Shown: positions 1 through 9,399, numbered from the stretch's first letter. The stretch: DNA of 64,000 bases from an uncultured Bacteroides sp. (GCF_958445495.1 NZ_CAUCSQ010000014.1:39782-103781), one strand, 5' to 3'. Numbers and translations are program-made. Notes: generated from the letters alone by a model not told the origin.

Positions 1-309
1 TTCATCGAAATAATTCTGATTCGCGATTTCCTCTGCCAAGGATTCGGCTGCGATTCTGGGGTCACCGTTGGTATAGGTATTTGCACGGCTTATTTCGGGA
101 AGGTTTTCTTCGAGCTTTTCCGTCTGGGTTATCAGTTTGTTGTCCGGCATGTTGCCAGTATTGTTTACAACGGCTACTTTCCGGAGTTGAGAAGGAAAAC
201 TCAAATCGGCCGCCTGCAGGTAATCGATAGATATTTGTTCCAAACTCTGACAACTGCTTAATGTCAGTATGAGCAATGATATTAAAGCGAGTGAATAGGA
301 TTTTGCCAT
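1..309 (-). CDS. DUF6340-type lipoprotein, N-terminal part (runs off the window)
   Basis: The reading frame starts at an ATG at 309 and runs off the left edge, so only about 103 residues are visible. The N-terminus is a short lipoprotein signal peptide ending in LTLSSC, with the cysteine as the expected lipidation site. After it come the segments SFPSQLRKVAVVNNTGN and, later, EEIANQNYFDE. This pattern (lipid anchor, then a strand with a 'VAVVNN' core) matches the DUF6340 family of Bacteroidales lipoproteins as I know it; function unknown. A -7 promoter element lies about 135 bp upstream. The C-terminus and any TPR repeats would lie outside the window. Confidence 0.7.
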   Translation of the reverse strand, partial: MAKSYSLALISLLILTLSSCQSLEQISIDYLQAADLSFPSQLRKVAVVNNTGNMPDNKLITQTEKLEENLPEISRANTYTNGDPRIAAESLAEEIANQNYFDE

Positions 310-443
310 AGTTCTGATTTATTTAGTAAGTATGTTTCCTGAATTATCCTATATTATTGGCGGATAATTATCATGAATCATTCTCATTGTTCAAATTAAT
401 TTGGACACACAAGGTACTTAATTCGTTTCTGTATTTAGTTTAG

Positions 444-452
444 ACAAAAGTA
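444..452 (-). promoter_or_regulatory. -7 element for the DUF6340-type gene
   Basis: On the minus strand this reads TACTTTTGT, a match to the Bacteroidetes TAnnTTTG -7 box. Transcription would begin near 437, giving a leader of about 125 nt. No clear -33 TTTG box was found, so this is a motif match only. Confidence 0.5.
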
Positions 453-475
453 ATATTTTGCCGGAACAAATGAAA

Positions 476-505
476 GCCCCAAACAGTTTTTAACCGTTTG
501 AGGCT
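476..505 (-). terminator. Probable secA terminator hairpin
   Basis: On the minus strand a stem GCCtCAAACgGTT / AAcTGTTTGgGGC with a short A-rich loop is followed by a T-rich stretch. It lies 46 bp beyond the secA stop codon. A second weaker hairpin (511-545) lies between the stop and this one. Confidence 0.6.
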
Positions 506-550
506 CTTATTTAGAGGGTTTAAGTTTCCAGTGGAAACCTTCTCTGTTTT

Positions 551-3500
551 TTAAACATTTCTTCCGTGGCAGTTTTTATACTTCTTGCCGCTTCCACATG
601 GGCAGGGGTCGTTGCGTCCTACCGTCTTTTCTGCACGAATCGGTTCGCGTTTTTGCTGTTCACGGGTATCGCGGCTGGCAGCGGCTTGTTGGTTCGGGTC
701 GTTCAGGTCTTGTTTGTTCTCGCGATACTTGCTCATATCCTGACGTTGTTCCGGAGCAGCCTGGCGCACTTCTACGCGGCGTGCGGAAGATTCGTCCGGA
801 GCTTCCTGTACAGGGATTTGCCCGCGCATCAAGATGGAAACTGTCTGGTTATTGATTTTGTTTACCATTGAATCGAACAATGTCACGGATTCCAGTTTGT
901 AAATCAATAACGGATCTTTCTGTTCGTAACTTGCATTTTGTACGGAATGTTTTAGTTCATCCAGTTCGCGCAGGTTCTCTTTCCATGCTTCGTCAATCAC
1001 ATGCAGGAGGATTGATTTCTCGAACGCTTTCACTACTTCCTTGGATTCGGATTCGTATGCCGCTTTCAGATTGCAGGATATGTTGTACATGCGTTTTCCG
1101 TCCGTGATAGGAATCAGGATGTTTTCATACATGTGTCCTTGGTTTTCATATACCTGTTTGATAACCGGGTTGGCTATTTGTGCCAGGCGTTCAGTTTTGC
1201 GTTTGAAGTTCTCCATAGCGATGTTGAACGTTTTCTCTGCCAGTTTCTCTTTTTTCTCGTTACGGAATTCCTCTTCAGTGAACGGAGTTTCCATAGCCAG
1301 TGTTTGGAGCAGTTCCATTTGGCATCCTTCGTAATCGTTGTTCTCAATCGCATTAGCGCAGCGGTCCCAAATCATGTTTACAATATCCATGCCGATACGT
1401 TCGCCCATCAAGGCATGGCGGCGTTTGGTGTAGACAACCGTACGCTGTTTGTTCATAACGTCGTCGTATTCCAGCAAGCGTTTACGGATACCGAAGTTAT
1501 TTTCTTCTACTTTTTTCTGTGCCCGTTCGATGGAATTGGAAATCATTTTATGTTCAATCATTTCGCCTTCCTGGAAACCGAGTCTGTCCATCACGCTGGC
1601 AATGCGGTCGGAAGAGAACAGACGCATCAGGTCGTCTTCCAGCGATACGAAGAATACGGAAGAACCCGGATCACCTTGACGTCCTGCACGACCGCGTAAC
1701 TGACGGTCTACCCGGCGGGATTCGTGACGTTCCGTACCGATGATTGCCAGACCTCCCGCTGCTTTTACTTCCGGGCTTAGTTTGATATCGGTACCACGGC
1801 CCGCCATGTTGGTGGCGATGGTGACCGCGCAACTCAAACCGGCTTTTGCTACAATCTCCGCTTCTTTCTGATGTAGTTTCGCATTCAATACATTGTGCTC
1901 AATTTTGCGCATGGTCAGCATCTTGCTCAACATTTCGGAGATTTCTACGGAGGTTGTTCCCACCAATACCGGACGTCCCGCCTGAACCAGTTTCTCTATT
2001 TCTTCAATGACTGCCTTATATTTTTCGCGTTTGGTTTTGTAAACGCGGTCGTTCATATCTTTTCTCGCAATCGGGCGGTTGGTCGGGATAACGACAACAT
2101 CCAGTTTGTAGATATCCCAGAATTCGCCGGCTTCCGTTTCGGCCGTACCGGTCATACCTGACAATTTGTGGTACATACGGAAATAATTCTGTAGCGTAAT
2201 TGTCGCGAATGTCTGGGTGGCTGCTTCTACTTTTACACGCTCTTTGGCCTCAATGGCCTGATGCAATCCGTCGGAATAACGGCGGCCTTCCATGATACGT
2301 CCCGTCTGTTCGTCTACAATCTTCACCTGTCCGTCGATAACTACATATTCGTCGTCTTTTTCGAACATGGTATAGGCTTTCAACAATTGGTTGATTGTAT
2401 GAACACGTTCTGATTTGATGGCGTAGTTCGTTAATAACTCGTCTTTCTTCTGGAGTTTTTCTTCTTGGGTGAGGTCCGGTACATTTTCCAGTTCCGAGAG
2501 TTGTCCGGCGATGTCCGGCAAAACGAATAATGTAGGGTCTTCGGAGTTACCGGTAATCAGGTCTACGCCTTTGTCGGTCAAGTCTACACTGTTTAGCTTT
2601 TCATCAATAACGAAATATAACGGATCAGTAACCTCATGCATACGCTTGTTGTTCTGTTCCATATAGATTTCTTCCGTTTTCAGCATACCGGCTTTGATAC
2701 CTTGTTCGCTGAGGAATTTAATCAGCGCCTTGTTTTTGGGTAGCGCCTTATGGCTGCGGTAAAGAGAAAGAAAACCTTCTTCCACCTCTTTTTTATCGCC
2801 GGACGCTATTAGTTTTTTGGCTTCGGACAAATATTTTGTTGCCAGTACTTTTTGTGCTTCTACCAAGCGTTCTACCAGCGGACGGAGTTGTTCGAACAGT
2901 TGATCGTCTCCTTTGGGGACAGGACCTGAAATAATCAAAGGGGTACGGGCGTCGTCAATCAATACGGAGTCGACCTCATCGACAATGGCGTAGTTGTGTT
3001 GGCGTTGTACAAGGTCTTTCGGGCTGATAGCCATGTTGTCGCGCAGGTAGTCGAAACCGAATTCGTTGTTCGTACCGAAGGTGATGTCTGCGAGGTATGC
3101 CTGGCGGCGTGCGTCAGAGTTCGGCTGGTGGCGGTCGATACAATCTACGCTCAAACCGTGGAACATGTAGAGCGGTCCCATCCATTCGGCGTCACGTTTG
3201 GCGAGATAGTCATTCACGGTTACCACATGTACGCCGTTTCCGGTCAATGCGTTCAGGAATACGGGAAGGGTGGCTACCAATGTTTTACCTTCACCGGTTG
3301 CCATTTCCGCAATCTTGCCTTTGTGCAGCACTACGCCGCCGAATAACTGTACGTCGTAATGAACCATATTCCATACGGTATCGTTGCCGCCGGCCATCCA
3401 ATGATTCCGGTAGATTGCTTTGTCACCTTCAATGCGTACGAAATCTTTGGTTGCGGCTAATTGGCGGTCAAAGTCCGTAGCGGTCACTGTTATTTCTTCG

Positions 3501-3871
3501 TTTTCCGCAAAACGCTTGGCGGTCGCCTTTACGATTGAGAAAGCGACGGGCAGTACTTCGTCCAGCGCTTTTTCATATTTGTCAAGAATTTCTTTTTCTA
3601 TCTTGTCGATTTGTACGAAGACTTCTTCACGGTCTTCCAGTTCGAGGGTTTCGATACTTGCTTTTAATTCTTCTACTTTTGCACGTTCGGTTTGAGCCGA
3701 TTCGCGGATGTATTTTTTGAGTTCTTCCGTTTTAGCGCGGAGGGCGTCGTTGTCCAGTTTTTCAATCTCCGGATAGGCGGCTTTGATTTTCTCTACCCAG
3801 GGCTTGATTTCTTTCATGTCTCGTGTGGATTTGTTTCCGAAAATCGAGCTTAAAAATTCATTAAATCCCAT
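551..3871 (-). CDS. secA: Preprotein translocase subunit SecA
   Basis: This is the ATPase that drives Sec-dependent protein export across the inner membrane, working with SecYEG; secG lies elsewhere in this window (20894). The 1106-residue product starts MGFNEFLSSIFGNKSTRDM. It carries the Walker A region ATGEGKTLVA, the DEAD-like box IVDEVDSVLIDDARTPLIISG, the helicase motif TNMAGRGTDI, and the C-terminal zinc-binding SEC-C motif NDPCPCGSGKKYKNCHG. The length is above the ~900 residues of proteobacterial SecA, as usual for Bacteroidetes, where extra sequence lies within the nucleotide-binding region. It is a stand-alone gene with its own promoter at 4004 and hairpins after the stop. Confidence 0.98.
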   Translation of the reverse strand: MGFNEFLSSIFGNKSTRDMKEIKPWVEKIKAAYPEIEKLDNDALRAKTEELKKYIRESAQTERAKVEELKASIETLELEDREEVFVQIDKIEKEILDKYEKALDEVLPVAFSIVKATAKRFAENEEITVTATDFDRQLAATKDFVRIEGDKAIYRNHWMAGGNDTVWNMVHYDVQLFGGVVLHKGKIAEMATGEGKTLVATLPVFLNALTGNGVHVVTVNDYLAKRDAEWMGPLYMFHGLSVDCIDRHQPNSDARRQAYLADITFGTNNEFGFDYLRDNMAISPKDLVQRQHNYAIVDEVDSVLIDDARTPLIISGPVPKGDDQLFEQLRPLVERLVEAQKVLATKYLSEAKKLIASGDKKEVEEGFLSLYRSHKALPKNKALIKFLSEQGIKAGMLKTEEIYMEQNNKRMHEVTDPLYFVIDEKLNSVDLTDKGVDLITGNSEDPTLFVLPDIAGQLSELENVPDLTQEEKLQKKDELLTNYAIKSERVHTINQLLKAYTMFEKDDEYVVIDGQVKIVDEQTGRIMEGRRYSDGLHQAIEAKERVKVEAATQTFATITLQNYFRMYHKLSGMTGTAETEAGEFWDIYKLDVVVIPTNRPIARKDMNDRVYKTKREKYKAVIEEIEKLVQAGRPVLVGTTSVEISEMLSKMLTMRKIEHNVLNAKLHQKEAEIVAKAGLSCAVTIATNMAGRGTDIKLSPEVKAAGGLAIIGTERHESRRVDRQLRGRAGRQGDPGSSVFFVSLEDDLMRLFSSDRIASVMDRLGFQEGEMIEHKMISNSIERAQKKVEENNFGIRKRLLEYDDVMNKQRTVVYTKRRHALMGERIGMDIVNMIWDRCANAIENNDYEGCQMELLQTLAMETPFTEEEFRNEKKEKLAEKTFNIAMENFKRKTERLAQIANPVIKQVYENQGHMYENILIPITDGKRMYNISCNLKAAYESESKEVVKAFEKSILLHVIDEAWKENLRELDELKHSVQNASYEQKDPLLIYKLESVTLFDSMVNKINNQTVSILMRGQIPVQEAPDESSARRVEVRQAAPEQRQDMSKYRENKQDLNDPNQQAAASRDTREQQKREPIRAEKTVGRNDPCPCGSGKKYKNCHGRNV

Positions 3872-4003
3872 GTTATATTATTTAGTTTATTATTTGTCAT
3901 TTTCTTGTTACAGATTTTGCAGGTTGTGCGGATTGTATCCGACAGAAAAACGAATTTCATCGTAATCTGTATGAATCTGCCTAATCTGCGGCTTTAAATC
4001 TCT

Positions 4004-4012
4004 GCAAAGTTA
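4004..4012 (-). promoter_or_regulatory. -7 element for secA
   Basis: The minus strand reads TAACTTTGC, a good TAnnTTTG match. The predicted start near 3997 gives a leader of about 125 nt. This leader contains short repeats of a 'CAGATT' type, common in Bacteroides intergenic DNA. Confidence 0.6.
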
Positions 4013-4065
4013 CATTAAAATGCTGATTTATTTATGCTTTGCACTCTGTTTTTGTGAGGTTTCTT

Positions 4066-5640
4066 TTACCGGAGGTCGGCAATCGGGGCGGAAGCGCATG
4101 CGTTGGGTGCGCGGATACGCATGAAATGTGCCAGTGTAGGTGCGATATGGTCGATGGTTACCGGAGTCTGTATAATTGCCGGTTTAACGGAATATCCCAT
4201 AAAAATCAACGGTGAGGGGATATAGGAATGACGCACCACTTTATTTTCATTGCCGTTTTCATTGACAATGGACCATCCGGGGAGCACGTCGATTACGAGG
4301 TCCCCCGAACGTTTGCGGTGATAGCCGTTACGTATTTTATGGATTTCCGGAGTCCATGAACCCAACAGGAGCCTGTGGGCGGAATAGGCTTCGTTCACTC
4401 CGCTGAACTGTATCAGGAATTCGGCAGATTTTTGCTGTATTTCCGTTAAGTTCAGATTTTTGCTTTCCAGCAACTTATGGTTAAGGTAAATTTGTTGGTT
4501 GTGGTAGGTCTCTACATATTTGCCTTCTCCGTAAGTAGCCATCAGGTACATGTTTAATAAGGCGGCGCAACGGTTGAGGTAGAACTCTCCGCCAGGAATC
4601 TTATATAATCCGGAATCTGGCGATTCGTTGTCCGTGTAGCCGGTTGACGTGATGAAAATGAGCACGTTCTGCAATCCGACTTTTTTGTCGAGTACCTCAA
4701 GCAGATTGGCAATGCTCCGGTCGAGACGTACATAGGTGTCCTGGATTTCCATAGCACATTCCTGTACGGATTTGTGTGCGTAGTTACCTGCGTAATAAGT
4801 GAGCGCCAGTAAGTCGGTGATGTCGTCCATACCGAGCAAACTTTTGTTTAACGCCTCTTCTGCAAGCGCGTTCACCTCATCGTTTACAAAAGGGCTTGTG
4901 ATAAAACGCCGGTATTTGTTGTTGCGGTCGTCATCAAATTTATATTTGAAAAGCATGTCCCGCCAATCTGGCAGAAAAGTGTACATTTCCCGTGGAAAAA
5001 CAGGTTCCCATGTAATATTGGCGATACGGAAATCGATAGCGTGGTGGTCGTTGTATTGGCTTGCCCACCAGGGAAATTCTCCGTAATAGGTGGTCCCGCT
5101 CCATTTCCCGGTGTTGGGATTCAGCCAGAATGCACCGTTACCGGCGTGTCCGGCAGAAAAAATTGCGGCATCGCAATTCGGAGCGATGGCATATACAAGT
5201 CCTTTGCCTTGTGTGGCTATCTTGAGTTCGTCGGCAATGGTAGAGGTCAGCAGTTTGGTCGGTGCGGCTGTCCGGTCTGTGTAATATCCCATAAAGGCCG
5301 TGTCGTCCGTACTGTTGACAGGGCGAAGGGTGGAAACGTCCATCCAGCGTTTGGAAATGATTCCGTTTACGGAGGGAGTCGTACCGCTGTAAATGGCTGC
5401 CACGGCGGAAGCCCGGTCTACGCTGCTGAAAGTATATTCGGCATTGTGAAATACTCTTCCCTCTTTCCACAGACGTTTGAAACCTTTCTCGCCGTAAAGT
5501 GACGAAAAGGCTTCCAGGTAGTCCGTACGTAATTGGTCAATCGTTAATCCTACTACTAATTTGGGGGCAGCAGGGAGTGACTGGGCTTGTAGCCCGGTAA
5601 AAGTCAGTACGGTGATGAGGGAAGTCAGTAATCCTTTCAT
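4066..5640 (-). CDS. PafA-like alkaline-phosphatase-superfamily protein, probably catalytically dead
   Basis: The 524-residue exported protein (signal peptide MKGLLTSLITVLTFTGLQAQ) has the overall pattern of the periplasmic PafA/type I phosphodiesterase family: KLVVGLTIDQLRTDYL near the N-terminus, IYSGTTPSVNGI, SAGHAGNGAFW, DTYVRLDRSIANLL, and near the end PLIFMGY followed by IDHIAPTLAHFM. Only the first metal-ligand Asp (D35) is clearly kept. The nucleophile segment T-x-P-G-H reads SVDRASAV (73-80), the K-D-R motif reads PNCD (154-157), the T-A-D-H-G motif reads TSTGY (331-335), and the final T-H-G His is absent. The fold call is from family patterns; loss of activity is inferred. Its start codon overlaps the stop of the DUF4105 gene by one base, so the two are translationally coupled. 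Confidence 0.8.
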   Translation of the reverse strand: MKGLLTSLITVLTFTGLQAQSLPAAPKLVVGLTIDQLRTDYLEAFSSLYGEKGFKRLWKEGRVFHNAEYTFSSVDRASAVAAIYSGTTPSVNGIISKRWMDVSTLRPVNSTDDTAFMGYYTDRTAAPTKLLTSTIADELKIATQGKGLVYAIAPNCDAAIFSAGHAGNGAFWLNPNTGKWSGTTYYGEFPWWASQYNDHHAIDFRIANITWEPVFPREMYTFLPDWRDMLFKYKFDDDRNNKYRRFITSPFVNDEVNALAEEALNKSLLGMDDITDLLALTYYAGNYAHKSVQECAMEIQDTYVRLDRSIANLLEVLDKKVGLQNVLIFITSTGYTDNESPDSGLYKIPGGEFYLNRCAALLNMYLMATYGEGKYVETYHNQQIYLNHKLLESKNLNLTEIQQKSAEFLIQFSGVNEAYSAHRLLLGSWTPEIHKIRNGYHRKRSGDLVIDVLPGWSIVNENGNENKVVRHSYIPSPLIFMGYSVKPAIIQTPVTIDHIAPTLAHFMRIRAPNACASAPIADLR

Positions 5641-6827
5641 TATTTCTTTTTAGATGTCACAATCAGGTTGCTTGCTGAACGTATCAGCAAACTGAGTGCC
5701 AAAGGTACAACAGCAAAGTCAAATCTTTGCGGAATTAGTGGAAAAAGCACTATAAAAAGTGTTAAAACAATAAGATTGAAAGTCAAATACCAGCATTTCT
5801 TTCTTTTTCGGATACAATAAATGATATAGGGAAGGAAAAAAAGCTGTCCCGGATGGAAGACGAACAGCAGGTAATTGGAGCTGACGGCAGGATGTTGTGA
5901 GAAGAGGGCCAAAAATGCGAGGATGCAACCTGCGGCGCCTGCCGCTCCGAATATAATGAGGTCGATTCCCCAAAGTCCTGTCCGTCGGCGGATACCGTAA
6001 ATTGTGGCGGCTGCGGTCAACATGAACAGGATGAGCGAACATTGCAGCGGAGTAGGTGTCCAGCCGTTCCGGGATGTTTCCGGAATAGCGTCTATGATGA
6101 GTTCGTGGGTGCTGACGAGCGGGCGTTGAATGGAATCGCCGATAATTTGCGCACCGGCAAAGGCGTCCATGAGGTAGAAAGGGGCGAACATCATTTGCCG
6201 TTGGGTAATGGGATGGTCCGCTTCGCTTCCGATACATAAGTCGATGCCGAAGCGCGCCCACGGATGCCCTTTGCAGTATTGGCGGACAATGTCGCGGAAA
6301 GAACGGGAACCGTCTTGGGGTTCTGTAGGGTAAACCACTTTTCCTGCAATACTTTCTTCTATCTTGTCGCGCGGGCGGGTTGCGCAATTGTCATAAAAGA
6401 AATTATAGCGGTATATGCGGTTTTCCGGACGGTAGTTTTCTTGCAGTAGCCGGATTAACCGGTCTTTTTCTTCATCGGTCAGGTTCAGCGTTTGTTGCCA
6501 TACGCTACGCCCGAAGAATTCGTATTCGGAAGCGAAACGGGCATAGTCGGTTACCCCTAACAGGTAATCCGTCTCTCCTAGTGAAAAGCGGAAAATGAAG
6601 TTCGGTGTATTGAAATTGAATAATCCGTAATTGAATACGATGTCCACTCCCTGCGAAAGGTTTTCGTAACGGATGGCCGTGTGTCCGAATAAAGAATATA
6701 TTTCTTCTCCGGGGGCACAGGTCAGCAAACTTAGACGAATGGAATCATTATTCATGGCTGCCGTTTTCCCAAAAGGCAGGAATGACAGGAAAAAGAAAAG
6801 AAGTATATGAATAACCGGGTGTTTCAT
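5640..6827 (-). CDS. DUF4105 (Lnb N-terminal-like) membrane protein
   Basis: The 395-residue protein begins with a signal peptide (MKHPVIHILLFFFLSFLPFG) and a domain typical of DUF4105: LLTCAPGEEIYSLFGHTAIRY, VFNYGLFNF and FFYDNCATRPRDKI. The conserved His of 'FGHTAIR' and the Asn-Cys of 'DNCATR' recall a papain-like cysteine peptidase fold (NlpC/P60-like); the enzymatic role is not established. The C-terminal third (about 260-390) has four to five hydrophobic helices, so it is anchored in the inner membrane with the N-terminal domain in the periplasm. It is the first gene of a two-gene operon with the PafA-like protein, which suggests a joint envelope role. Confidence 0.85.
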   Translation of the reverse strand: MKHPVIHILLFFFLSFLPFGKTAAMNNDSIRLSLLTCAPGEEIYSLFGHTAIRYENLSQGVDIVFNYGLFNFNTPNFIFRFSLGETDYLLGVTDYARFASEYEFFGRSVWQQTLNLTDEEKDRLIRLLQENYRPENRIYRYNFFYDNCATRPRDKIEESIAGKVVYPTEPQDGSRSFRDIVRQYCKGHPWARFGIDLCIGSEADHPITQRQMMFAPFYLMDAFAGAQIIGDSIQRPLVSTHELIIDAIPETSRNGWTPTPLQCSLILFMLTAAATIYGIRRRTGLWGIDLIIFGAAGAAGCILAFLALFSQHPAVSSNYLLFVFHPGQLFFLPYIIYCIRKRKKCWYLTFNLIVLTLFIVLFPLIPQRFDFAVVPLALSLLIRSASNLIVTSKKK

Positions 6828-6856
6828 CAGGCTGTTTATTTCATTTTAATTCGGTG

Positions 6857-6865
6857 ACGAATATA
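6857..6865 (-). promoter_or_regulatory. Possible -7 element for the DUF4105 operon
   Basis: The minus strand reads TATATTCGT, a TAnnTTCG variant of the Bacteroidetes -7 box, 30 bp upstream of the start codon. The match is weaker than most in the window. Confidence 0.35.
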
Positions 6866-7246
6866 CGAAGAATAGTTGGCAGGACAATCGTTTGTTTAGA
6901 AAAAACAATTCGTTATGGGGATAATTTGAGCCGGTTGTCCGGAGTTATATAATATAATTAGGTGTAATGGTTGGATAAGGGGTATGAATGCATGTGGATT
7001 ATGTGCGGGAACGGGCAGGAATGATTGGGGGGAATGTGTGTAATGGAAGATGTTACGGATAAGCTGTGCAATAACGTGTCTTGTTTTGCAAGCGTGGGAG
7101 CTTTGGGGAGGCTTTTGTGTCGGGATACGGCAGATTATGGGAGAGGAAGATGATGAAAATACGGGATTTCTGAAAATCCGGGAATGAAAAGAAAGGAACT
7201 TGAAGATAATTCTTTCCAGATGTTTCAACTTTTCTTTTTTTTACTT
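6866..7246. other. Intergenic region without a recognisable gene
   Basis: About 380 bp separate the divergent DUF4105 operon and coaX. I see no RNA gene, strong hairpin or conserved protein here. A minus-strand frame of 110 codons crosses it but has repetitive, unlikely composition and no known motif. Confidence 0.5.
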
Positions 7247-7255
7247 TACCTTTGC
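7247..7255 (+). promoter_or_regulatory. -7 element for coaX
   Basis: TACCTTTGC matches the TAnnTTTG consensus perfectly. Transcription would begin around 7262, which decides the start codon of coaX: the upstream ATG at 7200 could not be on this transcript. Confidence 0.65.
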
Positions 7256-7277
7256 GCCCGCTAAAGATGGAAAAAGA

Positions 7278-8009
7278 TTGAATTTAATTATCGACATAGG
7301 GAATACAACTGCAAAGATTGCCCTTTTTAATGATAGGGAAATGGTGGAAGTGCTGACCGACTCCAATCAGTCATTGGATTGCCTGGAGCCTCTCTGTGCC
7401 AAGTATCCGATTCAACAGGGGATTGTCGCTACTGTGATTGATTTGAGCGAACGGATTCTTTCCGAATTGGCGGCTTTGCCTTTTCCATTGTTATGGCTCA
7501 ATCACAAGACTCCGCTTCCTGTGACTAATCTATATGAAACTCCCGAAACGTTGGGATATGACCGGATGGCTGCCGTAGTGGGGGCAAACGAACGGTTTCC
7601 CCATAAAGATATCCTGGTTATCGACGCCGGCACATGCATTACTTATGAGTTTATTGATTCGGAAGGACGATATCATGGCGGTAATATATCTCCCGGCATG
7701 CAGATGCGTTTCAAGGCGCTTAACCGGTTTACGGGACGTTTGCCTCTCATTGGTGCCGACGGGCGTAAACTCCCGATGGGACGGGATACTGAAACGGCTA
7801 TACGTGCGGGAGTCTTGAAAGGGATAGAGTATGAAATTTCAGGTTATATTGAGTCTATGAAGCATAAATATCCTGAACTTTTGGTTTTTTTAACGGGCGG
7901 AGATGATTTTTCTTTTGATAGCAGCGTAAAAAGTATCATCTTTGCAGATAGATTTTTAGTGTTGAAAGGATTAAATAGAATTTTAAACTATAATAATGGT
8001 AGGATTTAA
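7278..8009 (+). CDS. coaX: Type III pantothenate kinase
   Basis: The enzyme phosphorylates pantothenate in the first step of coenzyme A synthesis, in the cytoplasm. The ASKHA-fold motifs are present: the phosphate loop LIIDIGNTTAKIA at the N-terminus, then GYDRMAAVVGA, VIDAGTCITYEFI, and GGNISPGMQMR. I choose a TTG start at 7278 (M-N-L-I-I-D-I-G-N-T, 243 residues), because this gives the usual N-terminus of the family and because the promoter's -7 box at 7247 lies inside the longer frame that begins at ATG 7200. The gene overlaps the following outer-membrane protein gene by 14 bp, so they are co-transcribed. Confidence 0.93.
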   Translation: MNLIIDIGNTTAKIALFNDREMVEVLTDSNQSLDCLEPLCAKYPIQQGIVATVIDLSERILSELAALPFPLLWLNHKTPLPVTNLYETPETLGYDRMAAVVGANERFPHKDILVIDAGTCITYEFIDSEGRYHGGNISPGMQMRFKALNRFTGRLPLIGADGRKLPMGRDTETAIRAGVLKGIEYEISGYIESMKHKYPELLVFLTGGDDFSFDSSVKSIIFADRFLVLKGLNRILNYNNGRI

Positions 8010-9282
8010 ACACACACTTTGTGCGCTTTTGCTCACGATGGTTACCGGAATGGCAATTGCTCAAAATAATACAAACTCTCCTTATACACGATACGGCTAT
8101 GGCGACTTGTCCGATCAGAGTTTCGGAAATAGCAGGGCGATGGGAGGAATTGCCTTTGGGCTTCGGGACGGAGCGCAGATTAATGCCGTAAATCCTGCTT
8201 CATACACAGCCATTGATTCATTAACGTTTTTATTTGAAGGGGGAGTCAGCCTGCAAAATATGAATGTAAGCGGCGGCGGTGTAAAATTGAATGCCAAGAA
8301 TTCCAGCTTTGACTATTTGGCCATGCAGTTCCGTTTACATCCCAGAGTGGCGATGAGTGTGGGATTGTTGCCGTTTTCAAACGTGGGATATTCCGTGGCG
8401 GATTCTCAGACATCGGGCCAAGGTGACAATACGTTGAGTTATTCCAGAAGTTTTACGGGAGATGGCGGTCTGCACCAGTTGTATGCCGGAATAGGTGTAA
8501 AGGTGTTTAAAAATCTTTCGTTAGGTGTGAATGCCTCTTATTTCTGGGGAGATATAACCCGTTCTACAACTGTACTTTATCCGTCAACGACGGATTCTTA
8601 TTCTTATATCCAGCAGATGGGGTTGTCGATTTCCGACTATAAGTTGGATTTCGGTGTGCAGTACACGCAGGATATCGATAAGAAACATTCGGTGACAATC
8701 GGGGCCGTGTATTCTCCCAAGCATAAGTTGAATAATGATTATACGGCAACGACGCAGAATAGTACGACGGTCTCACAGGATTTGAATGCGACTTTTGAGC
8801 TTCCCGATATGTTCGGTGTGGGATTTACTTATAACTATGACAAACGTTTGACTATCGGTGCGGATTATAGTCTGCAACAATGGTCGAAAGCTAAATTCGG
8901 CATAAATGCGGTCGATGATAAACGTGTAAATGAAGATTTCAATGAAACTTATGCTTATTGTGACCGTTCTAAGATATCTGTGGGTGCGGAATATATCCCC
9001 AATTTGATGGGGCGTTCTTATTTGGCTCATATCAAATACCGTTTGGGAGCGTATTATACGTCTCCGTATTATAAAATCGGCGGTAAGAAAGCGGCCCGTG
9101 AATATGGCGTGACAGCCGGTTTCGGCTTGCCCGTTCCCCGTTCCCGTTCTATTCTCAGTATTACCGGGCAGTTTGTCCGTGTAAAGGGACTGGAAACGAA
9201 TATGGTGAATGAAAATATTTTTCGCGTAAGTATCGGGTTGACGTTCAATGAACGTTGGTTCTTCAAACGCAGGGTTGAATAA
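7996..9282 (+). CDS. Outer-membrane beta-barrel protein, family unnamed
   Basis: The 428-residue protein has a signal peptide ending GMAIAQ. The mature N-terminus NTNSPYTRYGYGDL and the segment AMGGIAFGLRDG.QINAVNPASY are typical of Bacteroidetes barrel proteins distantly like the FadL/OmpP1 and PorV group. Alternating hydrophobic strands run to the C-terminus (FRVSIGLTFNERWFFKRRVE). The substrate is unknown. Its start lies inside coaX, so expression depends on the coaX promoter. The link with the following TPR and LptC genes suggests an envelope role. Confidence 0.75.
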   Translation: MVGFKHTLCALLLTMVTGMAIAQNNTNSPYTRYGYGDLSDQSFGNSRAMGGIAFGLRDGAQINAVNPASYTAIDSLTFLFEGGVSLQNMNVSGGGVKLNAKNSSFDYLAMQFRLHPRVAMSVGLLPFSNVGYSVADSQTSGQGDNTLSYSRSFTGDGGLHQLYAGIGVKVFKNLSLGVNASYFWGDITRSTTVLYPSTTDSYSYIQQMGLSISDYKLDFGVQYTQDIDKKHSVTIGAVYSPKHKLNNDYTATTQNSTTVSQDLNATFELPDMFGVGFTYNYDKRLTIGADYSLQQWSKAKFGINAVDDKRVNEDFNETYAYCDRSKISVGAEYIPNLMGRSYLAHIKYRLGAYYTSPYYKIGGKKAAREYGVTAGFGLPVPRSRSILSITGQFVRVKGLETNMVNENIFRVSIGLTFNERWFFKRRVE

Positions 9283-9399
9283 AAAGGATGGGGATGTATG
9301 AACCATTTGCCGCTGTTATGTATTTATTCTTAGCGGAAGTACTAAAAATGAGGAGAGAATAGACGACTATATTATACTAACAACTAAAATTTAAATACA

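Noticed and set aside
1133..1699. Long plus-strand reading frame (188 codons) inside secA
   Set aside because: It lies fully antisense to the secA coding sequence, shows no known domain and no promoter, and its amino-acid composition is typical of a shadow frame.
6896..7228. 110-codon minus-strand frame before coaX
   Set aside because: Rich in Ile, Pro, His and Ser without any family pattern, and it would overlap the coaX promoter.
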